Of a stretch of 64,000 nt of DNA, positions 16,244-26,217 are shown in pieces. The DNA is taken from NCBI GenBank assembly GCA_021775805.1, contig JAJFHD010000012.1:124001-188000 (forward strand). Direction: 5' to 3'. The notes under the pieces are model-generated. The model had not been told where the DNA came from, ran no database searches, and was given only the letters and a program-made list of their open reading frames with translations. Source of the DNA: Alphaproteobacteria bacterium (lineage in GTDB: Bacteria > Pseudomonadota > Alphaproteobacteria > Rhizobiales > JAJFHC01). Each line of letters begins with the position of its first letter. The stretch's first letter is position 1. Made by a program: the position numbers and the translations under genes.

Positions 16244-17540
16244 TGGAACCTACTCGCCATAGGCGTCTGGGGTCGATAGCGCGTCCAAACACCCGTGTTT
16301 CGTAATGCAGATGAGGGCCGGTGCTTCTGCCCGTACTGCCTATACGACCAATTCTATGATGCTTCAACACCTTCTGCCCCACCTTAACATCAATTCGGCT
16401 GAGATGGGCATAACGTGTGGTAATTCCATTGCTGTGGCGCAACTCGACCATCTTGCCGTAGCCGCCAACCCGGCCCGCGCGAACCACACGGCCGTTGGAG
16501 GTCGCCGTCACAGGCGTTCCGGTGGGGCCGCGAAAGTCAATGCCCTGGTGCATGGCACGGGTGCGCTTGAAAGGGTCTCGACGGGTGCCGAACCCGCTGG
16601 TAAGCCGGTAGCGCGATGGCAGCGGTCGTGCCAGGGGCAGCTTCTGGACAACGTCCTGATAGCCCAAAAGTTTGTCCACATGCCTGTTGATACGCTTGAT
16701 TTGCTTCAGAGAAGCCTTGCGCTCCTGCGAGTCCATGTTCAAACTGACAAATGGACCGCCAATGGCCAGAACACTTTTCGTTTTCTTGGCTTTCTTGATG
16801 ATGCTCTTGGGTCGGAGTCCAAGTTTTGCAAAGGATTTTTCTATCCGTTTAACCCGCGCTTTGCGGTCCTGTTCGATCGAGTTCAAAAAATCACTCTGCC
16901 TGGCATCAAGTGCCGATATTTTGTCTCGAAGGCTTTCGACGGGTGCGGTTGCAGCTTGTTTGGATGCAAAGTGTCTGCTTGTCCCTACTTTCACATCTTT
17001 GGCCGTGCGTTTCGGCGCCGAACGCCAGAATGCTGTCGTTGGCAAAATAGCGTCGTACCAGTTTGACGTGGACTTGGCCGGCTTGCGCGTCTTCTTCGGC
17101 TGAGTGGTAGCGTCTTTTGCGGCGTTCTCGGCACCTTCCCAGCCCTTCTTGAGAATCACTTCCAATGTGTTCTGGCGTTCTTCGAGCAGTTCCTGAAGGG
17201 ATTGAACCTCCTTCACCCGCTTGAGATAGGCATCCTGATCGAGCATCAGGCGATCCTTGATGTCGTCGATCTTTGTCTGAAGCTCGACAATTCTCTCCTC
17301 GTAGAGTTCCTGCATCTGTTCGCGATCGAGATCCTTTGCCGCAATGATTTGCTTCTTCACTGCAACATCGGCACTCGCAAGCGCAATCCACAAGGCCGAC
17401 GCCACACAGGCACCGACCGCCGACATCTGCATCCAGGGACGCAATGTGAGGTAACGGACGTTGTTGTCGCTGCGCATAAAGACCTGACGTTCACGGAACA
17501 CGTGAATAAGCCACGCCGACAATCTCTGGGAAATTCGCAT
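16218..17540 (-). CDS. Membrane-anchored M23-family peptidoglycan endopeptidase
   Basis: A 440-residue protein with a transmembrane segment at about residues 40-60, a coiled-coil region (~60-130, then ~200-290) and a C-terminal LytM/M23 domain. Zinc ligands are in HQGIDFRGPTGTPV (H-x3-D) and GPHLHYET (H-x-H), so the domain looks catalytically intact. I used the ATG at 17540; a TTG six codons upstream is open but weaker. Its overlap with the bactofilin gene suggests that the filament recruits this hydrolase to shape the wall. A CtrA-type site lies about 90 bases upstream. Confidence 0.92.
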   Translation of the reverse strand: MRISQRLSAWLIHVFRERQVFMRSDNNVRYLTLRPWMQMSAVGACVASALWIALASADVAVKKQIIAAKDLDREQMQELYEERIVELQTKIDDIKDRLMLDQDAYLKRVKEVQSLQELLEERQNTLEVILKKGWEGAENAAKDATTQPKKTRKPAKSTSNWYDAILPTTAFWRSAPKRTAKDVKVGTSRHFASKQAATAPVESLRDKISALDARQSDFLNSIEQDRKARVKRIEKSFAKLGLRPKSIIKKAKKTKSVLAIGGPFVSLNMDSQERKASLKQIKRINRHVDKLLGYQDVVQKLPLARPLPSRYRLTSGFGTRRDPFKRTRAMHQGIDFRGPTGTPVTATSNGRVVRAGRVGGYGKMVELRHSNGITTRYAHLSRIDVKVGQKVLKHHRIGRIGSTGRSTGPHLHYETRVFGRAIDPRRLWRVGSNVLKEKIH

Positions 17541-17628
17541 TTTCTCTGGCACAAGCAAGCCTTTCGGAAGTCCTGTGTCCGCGTCTGTTTGTTCACCAAT
17601 CCCTGATGAAGGATAGACGCCTACTTGG

Positions 17629-17644
17629 TTAACGAATGGTTAAC
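17629..17644 (-). promoter_or_regulatory. Perfect CtrA-type binding site upstream of the M23/bactofilin genes
   Basis: On the plus strand TTAACGAATGGTTAAC, on the minus strand GTTAACCATTCGTTAA: two TTAA half-sites separated by seven bases, the full alphaproteobacterial CtrA consensus. It lies between the M23 start (17540) and the end of the DUF455 gene (17673). The site implies cell-cycle control of the wall-remodelling pair. Binding itself is untested. Confidence 0.7.
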
Positions 17645-17672
17645 AGGGGAATGCAGGCGAAATTGTGTCCGA

Positions 17673-18497
17673 CTAGGGCGACACCCTGCATAGCGGTTTG
17701 TAGAACCCCGGTGTTAATCCTGCTTCTGACCTTGCGCGGTCGTTAAACGGTGGTTTTAGCTGGCCTTTAAAGTACTTACGGACCAGTTTCTGGAACGTAG
17801 GTTCTGGAATCACGGCCTCGCGATCACAAAGAAACCGAAACCATTTTGCGCCAAACGCCACATGGCGTTTTTCATCCTGATAGATGATTTCCAGGATGTC
17901 CCCGGTGTCATCGTCTCCAGATTCGCGGGATTTCTGTATCATTGAGGGCGTCACGTCAAGCCCCCTGGCTTCCAGGACCAGCGGGACGATGGCAACCCGG
18001 GCGAGCAGACTGTGTCCGGTATCCTGCGCCGCCTGCCACAAACCGTCATGGGCAGGGAGATCGCCATACTGTCCGCCCAACCGTTTGAGCCGTTCGCTCA
18101 AGAGGGAGAAATGGCGTGCTTCATCGTCGCCCACAAGAACCCAGTCGTCGAGAAAAGACTGCGGCATTCTTTCATGGGCAAAACGTCCAATGAGATCCCA
18201 GGTCAGGTCGACTGCATTCAACTCGATGTGGGCAATTGCATGAATCATTGCAAATCGGCCGCGCGAACCCTTCAGAGACCGCTTCGGCATGTCCCGCGGT
18301 GCCAGAAGGGTGGGATGTTCGGGCCTGCCCGGCCGGTCAGGCATGGGTGCGCAGCCGGTGCGCGTGCCGCTGGACAGCGCGCGGCCGCGCCAGCGTTCCG
18401 CAGCCAGCCGAGACAAGGAAACTTTCTCTTGCGGTGACGTCGACGAAACGATCGCACGTGCAAACCCGATCAAACTATCCGGAAACGCGGAATTCAC
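17673..18497 (-). CDS. DUF455 family ferritin-like protein
   Basis: A 274-residue protein of the DUF455 family, which has a ferritin-like four-helix bundle. Candidate di-metal ligands are visible as the Glu/His pairs in AHIELNAVDL, DDEARHFSLL and the later QDEKRHVAF, spaced as in ferritin-like oxidases. The biochemical activity is not established; members resemble MiaE-type tRNA hydroxylases in fold. It starts with GTG at 18497, overlapping the stop of the peroxiredoxin gene by four bases (GTGA), so the two are translationally coupled. This suggests a role tied to redox or iron stress (inference). Confidence 0.85.
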   Translation of the reverse strand: MNSAFPDSLIGFARAIVSSTSPQEKVSLSRLAAERWRGRALSSGTRTGCAPMPDRPGRPEHPTLLAPRDMPKRSLKGSRGRFAMIHAIAHIELNAVDLTWDLIGRFAHERMPQSFLDDWVLVGDDEARHFSLLSERLKRLGGQYGDLPAHDGLWQAAQDTGHSLLARVAIVPLVLEARGLDVTPSMIQKSRESGDDDTGDILEIIYQDEKRHVAFGAKWFRFLCDREAVIPEPTFQKLVRKYFKGQLKPPFNDRARSEAGLTPGFYKPLCRVSP

Positions 18498-18970
18498 CCG
18501 TTGAGCGCCTCCGCCGCCTCAAGAACCTCTGCCACGTGTCCAGGTACTTTGACCTTGCGCCAAACCCTGGCGATCTTGCCGGTTCGATCGATCAGAAAGG
18601 TCGACCGTTCTATGCCCATGTATTTGCGCCCGTACATGTTTTTCTGTACCCACACGCCATATTTCTCCAAGGCATCATGATCTTCATCGGACGCGAGGAC
18701 AATCCCGAGGTCGTACTTGTCTCTGAACTTCTTGTGCTTGGACACCGTATCGGCAGAAATGCCGACGACCAGTGTCTGGGCTGCCTTGAATGCAGCGCTG
18801 CATTCGGTGAACCCTATGGCCTGTTTGGTACACCCCGCCGTGTCGTCTCTTGGGTAGAAATAGACGACAGTGTTGCCGGTCCTGTAGTGCGACAGCGTTA
18901 TCGAATCGTCCTGATCCGTCGGCAGGGAAAAATCGGGTGCAAGATCGCCCTCTTGAGGCACGCTGCTCAT
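18494..18970 (-). CDS. bcp: Thioredoxin-dependent thiol peroxidase (BCP-type peroxiredoxin)
   Basis: A 158-residue peroxiredoxin that reduces hydroperoxides. The peroxidatic Cys is C47 in PRDDTAGCTKQAIGF. The family's nearby resolving Cys, usually five residues on, is absent; C57 is the next Cys, so it may work as an atypical or one-Cys enzyme. The YFYPRDDTAGCT core and the C-terminal KVKVPGHVAEVL segment are typical of BCP/PrxQ. It is the first gene of a two-gene unit with the DUF455 protein and diverges from the large AsmA-like gene. Confidence 0.93.
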   Translation of the reverse strand: MSSVPQEGDLAPDFSLPTDQDDSITLSHYRTGNTVVYFYPRDDTAGCTKQAIGFTECSAAFKAAQTLVVGISADTVSKHKKFRDKYDLGIVLASDEDHDALEKYGVWVQKNMYGRKYMGIERSTFLIDRTGKIARVWRKVKVPGHVAEVLEAAEALNG

Positions 18971-19215
18971 CGCGTCATCCTTTTGTCCAATTTCAGAAAT
19001 AGGCTCATCATGGGTTACGTGTATCTAGGGTTTTATCGTATCGTTGTCGCACGTGTTTGCCGTGTCCGCCAGTCACACAATTCTGCTGTGCGGACCAGCT
19101 GTCGTGACGTGGATGTCACGGCCATTGCTCCAGGAAAAATAGATATGGTAGCGCCTTGCATATTCTTTAACTCTTGCCATGTTTGATTGAGATGTGCGCG
19201 TAGAGCGATGGTGCT

Positions 19216-22200
19216 TTGCTCGCCAGGGGACGAGGGCATTTGATTAAGCGCATTACAAGCGGCGTCCTGAAGGGTCTGGCCGGACTGCTGGTTATCAGTG
19301 TGGTCTTTGCAGGCCTGCTGTTCTGGCGCCTGTCGACCGGTCCGATGTCGCTTGCCTATTTGAAGGAACCGCTTGAGGCCATCCTGAATGATAGTCTGGA
19401 GTCCGTCCAAATCAAGATCAAGGATGCTGTCGTAGAGCAAACGGCAAGTGGCAGCGTGTTCCAGTTTCGGCTGAAGGGACTGCAGGTTCTGGGCACTGGC
19501 GGCGAGGTTCTGGCCCGCGCCCCGAAAGCAGCGATCGGCATCAGTTCCCTGGCTCTGTTGCGCGGTGATATCGTTCCCTCGAGGCTCGAGTTGATCGGGC
19601 CCAGAATCCGCCTGAGCCGCGACAAGGACGGCAGCATCAGCCTAGGCTTCTCGGATCAGGACGGTGTCGATCAAGACCAGGGGGAGGCGCCGGTTTCGGC
19701 GCGCGAGATCGTTGACACGGTCCTTGAGATATTCACGGCTCCGGCCAACAGCGGTAGTGCCGCATCCTACTTCAATCATGTCAGGGTGAGTGAGGCAGCC
19801 GTTTCGCTGTATGACGACAACAATAACGCGTTGTGGTTTGCGCCCGAAACCGACTTTGAGTTCCGTCGCGCCGAAGACGGTGTCGTGCTCGACGGCTCGA
19901 TCAAGGTCGCCGGTGGCCAAAGACCGTGGCAGGTGACGCTGAACGCCGACTATGCCAAGTCGAGAAACACCTTTCGTCTCAACGCCAAAGTTTCGGATTT
20001 TGTGCCGGCTCAAATAGCCGGCAAACTGGCGGTTCTGTCGGAGTTTGCACAGGTTGCCTTGCCGATGACCGGAGCCGTTTCTGTGGAACTCGACCGGTCT
20101 GGAAAGGTCCTGTCCGCAAACGCCCGCTTGGCTGCCGGGGCAGGCAATGTGAGTATCCCCGAGCTGTTTTCGGAACCGCTGAATGTTGCGAGCGGCAACG
20201 TGAACCTGGTTTTTGATCCCGAAAGCGGGGTGGTCAGGTTTGCCGATACCAACCTGATCGTCGAAGACAACAAGACCTCCCTGACAGGGTTCTTCGGTCC
20301 AAACTGGTCGGAGAGTACGCTGGAATCAGTGGCATTCGATTTGCAGGCTAAGACCTCGGGGCTGGACGGCGTCCGCAAGGCCAAGAATGCGCTCGTCGTC
20401 GATACCGTGACGTTGAAGGGCGCTGCCGATCTTGCGGCGCGGCGCATCGAAATCAACCAGTTCGAAATAGCAGCCAAAGATTCCGAAATAACACTTCAGG
20501 GGTCGGTACAGGACGGAGAAAAGGCACCGTCCATCCGCATGCACGGCGGCATGAAAAATGTGCCGTTCCCGTTGCTGATGAAGCTGTGGCCCAAGCAGGC
20601 GGCCGATGGCGCCCGTGACTGGCTCGCGGAGAACATTATCGAAGGCGACATTAAATCGGCATCCATCAAGGTGGATCTTTCCGAACAGGACTTGCTGAAC
20701 GCCAAGAACGATCTGCCGATACCCAATGAAAACATCGACATGGTGTTTGACTTCGATAATATCGTGTCCCGGTATCTTGGGGAACTTCCGGTTGTGCGTG
20801 GCGGTGCCGGAGTAGGGCGGCTGCGTGGAGACGATTTTACTCTTGACGTCCAAAAAGGACATGTTCTGGTCGGCAAGGACAAGCAGAAACTGCTAATCTC
20901 CAAAGGCCGGTTCACGATCCCCAAATTGAGCCCGAAAGGGCCGATGAGCCATGTGAACGTGCACATTAGAGGGGATACCCGGAACGTCCTTCATGTGCTC
21001 AATCATCAGCCGTTGGGTTACATGACAAAATTTGGTCTCGACCCCGACACCATTAGCGGAAAGGCTGCAGTAACCTTGGCAATGGATATTCCGTTGCTCA
21101 AGAAACTGCCGCTGGAACGGGTCGAACTGCGGGCAACAGCAAAAATTGACGGCCTGAAACTGCCAAACGTATTCTCGAGTGCCGATATCGATGGCGGCAG
21201 TCTGAAGCTCGATGTGACCAAGAGATCACTGAAAGGACGGGGAAAGATTACGCTGAACGGCGTGCCCGCAAATTTGTCCTGGGTCGAGGATTTTGAACCG
21301 AAGGGGAAGGATTCCAGCCGGTTTGAGTTGAATGCTAAGATTTCCGCCAAACAGCGCCGGCGTCTCGGCATCGATCTATCAGACATCATGAGCGGTCCCA
21401 CGGCTGTCAATGTCGTCGCCACAGGCAGCGGTCCCGACATCCGCAAGGCACACGTTTCCGCCAACCTGTCGACGGCGAAACTCTTTTTCGAACCTATCGG
21501 CTGGTACAGGTCTGGCACCAAGGGTGACAAGGCCAGCATGGATCTGGTCTTCAAGCCGGGACTCATCGAGTTCAAGAATTTGGATGTGACCGGCTCTCGT
21601 TTGTCTTTGAAGGGCGAACTGGTGATCAGTGAAAGCGGTCGAATTCTCTCATTGAACCTGCCGCATGTTTCTCTCGGCCGTTCGTCCAAGATGGCCCTGA
21701 AGGGGGAACGCGACAAACAGAAAGCGCTGGCCCTCACGTTGGTGGCATCGAAGTTCGACGTCCGCCCATTGCTGCGCAAGACGCTCCGGTCGGAGGGCAC
21801 GACTGCGAAGTCATCTTCAGCCGCTTCCCACGACGAAAACGCCGATACAATTCGCGTCACGGGTCGGATCAACACGGCCTATGCCTATAATGGCGAGACA
21901 GCCCACGACATCACATTCACGGTGTTATCGCGAAACGATGAAATTCAAACATTGAAGATCAACGGGAGGCTCGCCGACAAGCGGCCGCTGCAGGCGGTGA
22001 TCCGTCCGGACGAAAAGGGCATCAGGAAAATGAGAATTGATGCCGGCAACGCCGGCAGGGTGCTCAGGGCCGCCAATCTTTATTCAAAAATTGAAGGTGG
22101 CGACTTTCGTTTGAAATTGTCCCTGACGGGAACCGGAAAATCCGGTGCGAGAGTCGGTGAACTCAAACTGAAGCGATTCAGCGTCAAAAACGAGGATGCG

Positions 22201-22680
22201 TTGAAGGAGTTCACAAACGCTAAGCGCGACACGCAGATTGGCCGGGCCGCGACCGGAAATGACTTTGAATTCGACAGCCTCAGGATTCCGTTCCGGACCA
22301 AGGGCAACATCATGCAGATTGAAGATGCCCTGTTGAAGGGCGCCGCCATAGGCGCCAGTGCCCAGGGTACGATCGACACCCGCAAGGATTGGATTAATTT
22401 GGGGGGGACACTCATTCCAGCCTACGCGCTGAATTCATTCGTCAGTCACGTTCCCCTGATCGGTGACATCCTGGCGGGCGGCAAGGGGCAGGGTGTGTTT
22501 GGCGTGACCTTCGCAGTTCAGGGGAAAGTCGATAGTCCGCGCGTGAAGATCAATCCGGTATCGGCCCTGGCACCCGGCATACTGCGACGGGTTTTCGAAT
22601 TCGGCAATGATACAAGTTTTGATGATCAGGGTGCATCCAGATCGAAAAGGCGCAGGACAAAGCCTGCGGTAGACCGGTAA
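19216..22680 (+). CDS. Large AsmA/YhdP-like envelope protein (DUF3971 / AsmA-like C-terminal domain)
   Basis: A 1154-residue protein with one N-terminal membrane helix (about residues 18-36) and a very long periplasmic part made of repeated beta-strand segments. It ends with an AsmA-like C-terminal region (IGASAQGTIDTRKDWINLGG, then SFVSHVPLIGDILAGGKGQG). AsmA/YhdP/TamB-type proteins form hydrophobic grooves bridging the inner and outer membranes and move phospholipids; that role is inferred. The start is uncertain: TTG at 19216 or TTG at 19240, neither with a strong ribosome binding site. It diverges from bcp and converges on pnkp. Confidence 0.85.
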   Translation: MLARGRGHLIKRITSGVLKGLAGLLVISVVFAGLLFWRLSTGPMSLAYLKEPLEAILNDSLESVQIKIKDAVVEQTASGSVFQFRLKGLQVLGTGGEVLARAPKAAIGISSLALLRGDIVPSRLELIGPRIRLSRDKDGSISLGFSDQDGVDQDQGEAPVSAREIVDTVLEIFTAPANSGSAASYFNHVRVSEAAVSLYDDNNNALWFAPETDFEFRRAEDGVVLDGSIKVAGGQRPWQVTLNADYAKSRNTFRLNAKVSDFVPAQIAGKLAVLSEFAQVALPMTGAVSVELDRSGKVLSANARLAAGAGNVSIPELFSEPLNVASGNVNLVFDPESGVVRFADTNLIVEDNKTSLTGFFGPNWSESTLESVAFDLQAKTSGLDGVRKAKNALVVDTVTLKGAADLAARRIEINQFEIAAKDSEITLQGSVQDGEKAPSIRMHGGMKNVPFPLLMKLWPKQAADGARDWLAENIIEGDIKSASIKVDLSEQDLLNAKNDLPIPNENIDMVFDFDNIVSRYLGELPVVRGGAGVGRLRGDDFTLDVQKGHVLVGKDKQKLLISKGRFTIPKLSPKGPMSHVNVHIRGDTRNVLHVLNHQPLGYMTKFGLDPDTISGKAAVTLAMDIPLLKKLPLERVELRATAKIDGLKLPNVFSSADIDGGSLKLDVTKRSLKGRGKITLNGVPANLSWVEDFEPKGKDSSRFELNAKISAKQRRRLGIDLSDIMSGPTAVNVVATGSGPDIRKAHVSANLSTAKLFFEPIGWYRSGTKGDKASMDLVFKPGLIEFKNLDVTGSRLSLKGELVISESGRILSLNLPHVSLGRSSKMALKGERDKQKALALTLVASKFDVRPLLRKTLRSEGTTAKSSSAASHDENADTIRVTGRINTAYAYNGETAHDITFTVLSRNDEIQTLKINGRLADKRPLQAVIRPDEKGIRKMRIDAGNAGRVLRAANLYSKIEGGDFRLKLSLTGTGKSGARVGELKLKRFSVKNEDALKEFTNAKRDTQIGRAATGNDFEFDSLRIPFRTKGNIMQIEDALLKGAAIGASAQGTIDTRKDWINLGGTLIPAYALNSFVSHVPLIGDILAGGKGQGVFGVTFAVQGKVDSPRVKINPVSALAPGILRRVFEFGNDTSFDDQGASRSKRRRTKPAVDR

Positions 22681-22701
22681 GGGGCGAAACCGGCCCTACC
22701 G
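22667..22701 (+). terminator. Possible stem-loop at the end of the AsmA-like gene
   Basis: CGGTAG (22667-22672) and CCGGT pair with AACCGG and CTACCG (22696-22701) around the stop codon, separated by a short loop. No clean T-run follows, only a TTTT some ten bases on. It could be a weak terminator between convergent genes or simply RNA structure. Confidence 0.35.
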
Positions 22702-22847
22702 TAGATCATAAGCTTTTGCCGTGCCGCGCAAGGCACGGGATCGGGCATTGTCGCAAAGGGCGACGAAGACACCGCATCATCCTCCAAATCTGGTTGCAGA
22801 CGAATCTGATCTCGTTGAATGTGCTTCTGTGTCAATTGGGTTCCGCT

Positions 22848-25412
22848 TTACAACCTCGGGTCGACCGGTTCGCTCTCCAAAGCGAGGACGGCCAGTGCGC
22901 ACTCGTGAACTTTCGACAAAGGCTGTTTCTCGACGAACCTGTTCAAACCCTCAAGGCCGAGCTTGAACTCCCGTTCCGCCATTGAAAGTTTTCGTCCAAG
23001 GCCACGTTCGTGAAGGCGCACAATGTTTTCCGCCGCGTCATAGTCGGGACCATAAATGATCCGGAGATAGTTCCGGCTGCGCACTTTCATTGCAGGTTGA
23101 ATCATTCCTTTTTTGCTATGGGCGATGAAGCTGTTCGGCTTCAGGACCATGCCTTCGCCACCCGCTGCCGTGTGCTGTAACCACCAGTCTGTCAAGGCCG
23201 CGCGATCAGCCTGGCTGCTCGCATCCAACCGTCGCCAACCGGTTGTCTGCAATGTCGGTTCCTGTTCTGACAATCGGGTAAGCGTTTCCATGTGCCAGAC
23301 ATGGGACTGATCGGAGAACACTTGCCCCTCGGCCGCGAGGATGTGGAATGGCGCGATCCGGTAGTCTTCCATGCTCTCCAAACGCCAACAATAACCGTCA
23401 ATGGTCTTGCCCATCTGACCGGCGTTTGCGAGTTTGGCTTCCGCGGATGCCTTCAAGCTTTCCAGTCCGGCAACGTGACCGGCTCTTGCGATGGCATCGA
23501 TAAGCGCCTGTGCAGACGTCTGCGCGGCGGCCACTGTCGGGTAGTATTGCTGCTGAAGCAGGTCCTTGGCCTTCGCCGACCACGGCATGATTTCCGCATC
23601 AAGGAGAACCCAGTCGGTATCCAAATCATCCCACAGTCCAGATGATGCCATGGCCTGGCCGAGTCTAGCGACGACTTCGGCTTCATCTAACTCATTCCGA
23701 AAGAATGATCGCCCCGTTCGGGTATAGACCACGCCTGATTTGTTGTCCTCCACGCCAAATCTCGTTCGGGCGGCATCTGCATCTTTGGCGATGACGGCGA
23801 GCGCCCGTGATCCCATGTGCTTCTCTTCGGCGACGATGTCGACGACGTCCCGGGACGCGAAGTAATCGAGTGCCTGCTCCGGATGCTCTAGAAATGGACC
23901 GTCCGGGGCCGTTGGGCAGGCGGCCATGGTGGGTGGCAGATAGATCAGCCAACGAGGATCGATAGCAAACCGGCTGACCACTTCCAGGGCGGCGAGATTG
24001 TTCTCTTCCGGAATCAGGATCGTACTCTTGTACCGCGTTTCCGTCCGCCGTTTGGTGGCATAGTCGTCGAAGTACAAGAGCCGGTCATGGTCCTGCTGGG
24101 CGGATCGGTTGGACCCGGCGTCGAGGGGCCTCGCTGGTTCTGCATACTGTTGTGCTGCGGTGACGGATACTGTTTCCCGCTCGGGCCAGCGCAGCGCTGT
24201 CAGCTTTCCGCCAAAGACACAACCGGTATCAATACACAGCGTGTCGTTGAGCCAGTCTGCCTCCGGTACCGGCGTGTGCCCATAGATGACGTTGGCTTCA
24301 CCACGGTACTCTCTGGCCCAGTCCTGACGCACCGGCAATCCGAATTCGTCGATTTCACCAGTGGTTTCGCCGAACATTGCGAAGGTTCTGACAGCACCTG
24401 AACCGCGCCCATGCATCGCCTCCTTCAATCCGGCATGGGCGATGACAAGTTTGCCGCCATCCAACCAGAAATGGGACCGCAGGTCATAGATGAATTCGCT
24501 CACCTGCTTTCGGAATGCCTTCGACGTGTTCTCCAGTTCCGCCACCGTAAGGTCCAGCCCGTGGTTCAATTGGACTTTACGGTCCTTCAGCCATTTGTTG
24601 AGTTTGAAGTCGTGGTTGCCCACGACACATCGGCCGGACCCCTCGTCACACATCCCCATGACGAGCCGCAGCGCGTCGACATTGCGTGGGCCGCGGTCGG
24701 TAATATCGCCAACAAAGAAGGCCACACGCCCTTCGGGATGCCGGGCGCGTATCAGCTCTTCGGAGTCCGGTTCGAAGGGCTCGATCCGATACCCGAGTTT
24801 ATCCAACAGTGCCGTGAGTTCATCGAAACAGCCATGGATGTCGCCGACAATGTCGAACGGCCCGCGGTCCTGGCGCCGGTCGGTCCAGAGCGGCTCGCGG
24901 GTAATCTCGATGGCCTCCATCTCAGCGGGCGACCGCATGATGTGGGTGTGGCGGAAACCTTCCTTCTGAAGACCGCGCAGGCCGCGTCGCAGGGCCTTCG
25001 AGTGGTTCCGGGCCACATGAGGACCAAACTCCCGGTTGACGCGCCCCGCATTGCGTTCATGGCAAACCTTCGGGTCAATATCAAAGACCAGTGCAACCGG
25101 CAGAGCGTGGTGTTGGCGCGCAAGCTTTACGAGGTCGGCCCGGTCTTCCCGTTTCACTGATGTCGCATCGATTACAGTGAGCTTGCGTCTCTTCAGGCGA
25201 ATGCCGGCGGTGAATCTCAGAAGATCGAAAGCGTCGCTGGTGGCTGCCTGATCTGTCTCGTCATCGCCCACGAGAGCGCGGCAGTGGTCTGACGACACAA
25301 TTTCGGTTTCCAGAAAATGCTTCTTGGCAAAGCTCGATTTGCCGGATCCGGTCGGTCCCATCAAAACGACAAGAGCGAACTCAGGGATAGCTATCCTGTT
25401 TGGCTCAGTCAT
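22848..25412 (-). CDS. pnkp: Polynucleotide kinase-phosphatase-ligase (Pnkp), bacterial RNA repair
   Basis: An 854-residue three-domain RNA end-healing and sealing enzyme. The kinase domain has the P-loop GPTGSGKS at residues 19-26. The metallophosphoesterase has GDIHG at 190-194, GDITDRGP shortly after, and GNHD at 265-268. The C-terminal adenylyltransferase (ligase) domain has the nucleophile K531 in VAEEKHMGSRAL. Together these convert broken RNA ends to 5'-phosphate/3'-OH and seal them. The start is the ATG at 25412, eight bases inside the RlaP frame; upstream in-frame codons belong to RlaP overlap. In characterised systems Pnkp works with Hen1, here two genes upstream. Confidence 0.95.
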   Translation of the reverse strand: MTEPNRIAIPEFALVVLMGPTGSGKSSFAKKHFLETEIVSSDHCRALVGDDETDQAATSDAFDLLRFTAGIRLKRRKLTVIDATSVKREDRADLVKLARQHHALPVALVFDIDPKVCHERNAGRVNREFGPHVARNHSKALRRGLRGLQKEGFRHTHIMRSPAEMEAIEITREPLWTDRRQDRGPFDIVGDIHGCFDELTALLDKLGYRIEPFEPDSEELIRARHPEGRVAFFVGDITDRGPRNVDALRLVMGMCDEGSGRCVVGNHDFKLNKWLKDRKVQLNHGLDLTVAELENTSKAFRKQVSEFIYDLRSHFWLDGGKLVIAHAGLKEAMHGRGSGAVRTFAMFGETTGEIDEFGLPVRQDWAREYRGEANVIYGHTPVPEADWLNDTLCIDTGCVFGGKLTALRWPERETVSVTAAQQYAEPARPLDAGSNRSAQQDHDRLLYFDDYATKRRTETRYKSTILIPEENNLAALEVVSRFAIDPRWLIYLPPTMAACPTAPDGPFLEHPEQALDYFASRDVVDIVAEEKHMGSRALAVIAKDADAARTRFGVEDNKSGVVYTRTGRSFFRNELDEAEVVARLGQAMASSGLWDDLDTDWVLLDAEIMPWSAKAKDLLQQQYYPTVAAAQTSAQALIDAIARAGHVAGLESLKASAEAKLANAGQMGKTIDGYCWRLESMEDYRIAPFHILAAEGQVFSDQSHVWHMETLTRLSEQEPTLQTTGWRRLDASSQADRAALTDWWLQHTAAGGEGMVLKPNSFIAHSKKGMIQPAMKVRSRNYLRIIYGPDYDAAENIVRLHERGLGRKLSMAEREFKLGLEGLNRFVEKQPLSKVHECALAVLALESEPVDPRL

Positions 25413-26217
25413 TCGGCACATCCTTGATGATTGTCCGGAATAGCGCATCTGCTTCCATGGCCAGATCGGGTCGGGCGGGGAAATGCTCTGAATTTCTGCC
25501 CCACTCCAGTTCACCTTGAATCAGCGCGTCTACCGACGGCAAACGCTGCCCCGCTCCAATTTCCTTGGTGCGGCTTTTCAGCAGAAGGAGGTGTTCGATC
25601 TCCGTCACGGTGGTTTTGTCGATGTCCAGGCCCGCCATCAACGCCTGCAGGTTCATCGGCGGCGCAGCGTCGCCGTGATGCCGGATCCATCTGATCGCCA
25701 GAGCCGGTCGCAGAATGTAAAAGTACTTCTTGTAACTCACTTCATCGCTGCCACTGACATGTCGATTCCATTGCTGTTCGCCGAGGTGGAGATAGTGGTG
25801 AAGGCAAGCCGACCGGTGAGCTGTCTTTTGAGAGAATTCAATCAGTGCTGAACAAACCGCATCGTCCCATATGTACCGAATAGGGCTCGACAACCACTCC
25901 AGCAAGACCGGGTTCGGCTTCAAGAGCAGACCCAGCGCTTTGCGAATGTCCCAGCCGTTTATGTCCAGAACATCATCTATCGGGAGTTCGATCACATCGC
26001 GACCCGGTTTGATGCTTAGGTACCAGTCAACGGTGTGGGCATAGACAAACTGGACATCGTAATCGCTGTCGGGCGATGGAAACCCCCAGGCACGGCTTCC
26101 GCTTTCAACGGCAAACAACACCTTGACCCGGTGCTTCATTTGGATCTGTGCAATCTTGTCAACGATGACCGTCCGGATATCATCGGAGATTGCAGGAACG
26201 AATGCTGGCAGACTCAT
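25405..26217 (-). CDS. rlaP: RlaP-type nucleotidyltransferase of the RNA-repair cassette
   Basis: A 270-residue pol-beta superfamily nucleotidyltransferase. The active-site signature is GSRAWGFPSPDSDYDVQFVY, where G-S opens the motif and the D-x-D pair binds metal. The family (RlaP, formerly the YcgL-type predicted nucleotidyltransferases) is known from comparative genomics as a partner of RNA ligases in repair operons. The substrate nucleotide and the RNA end it acts on are not established. The gene overlaps hen1 by four bases and pnkp by eight, so all three are tightly coupled, which supports a shared role. Confidence 0.88.
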   Translation of the reverse strand: MSLPAFVPAISDDIRTVIVDKIAQIQMKHRVKVLFAVESGSRAWGFPSPDSDYDVQFVYAHTVDWYLSIKPGRDVIELPIDDVLDINGWDIRKALGLLLKPNPVLLEWLSSPIRYIWDDAVCSALIEFSQKTAHRSACLHHYLHLGEQQWNRHVSGSDEVSYKKYFYILRPALAIRWIRHHGDAAPPMNLQALMAGLDIDKTTVTEIEHLLLLKSRTKEIGAGQRLPSVDALIQGELEWGRNSEHFPARPDLAMEADALFRTIIKDVPND

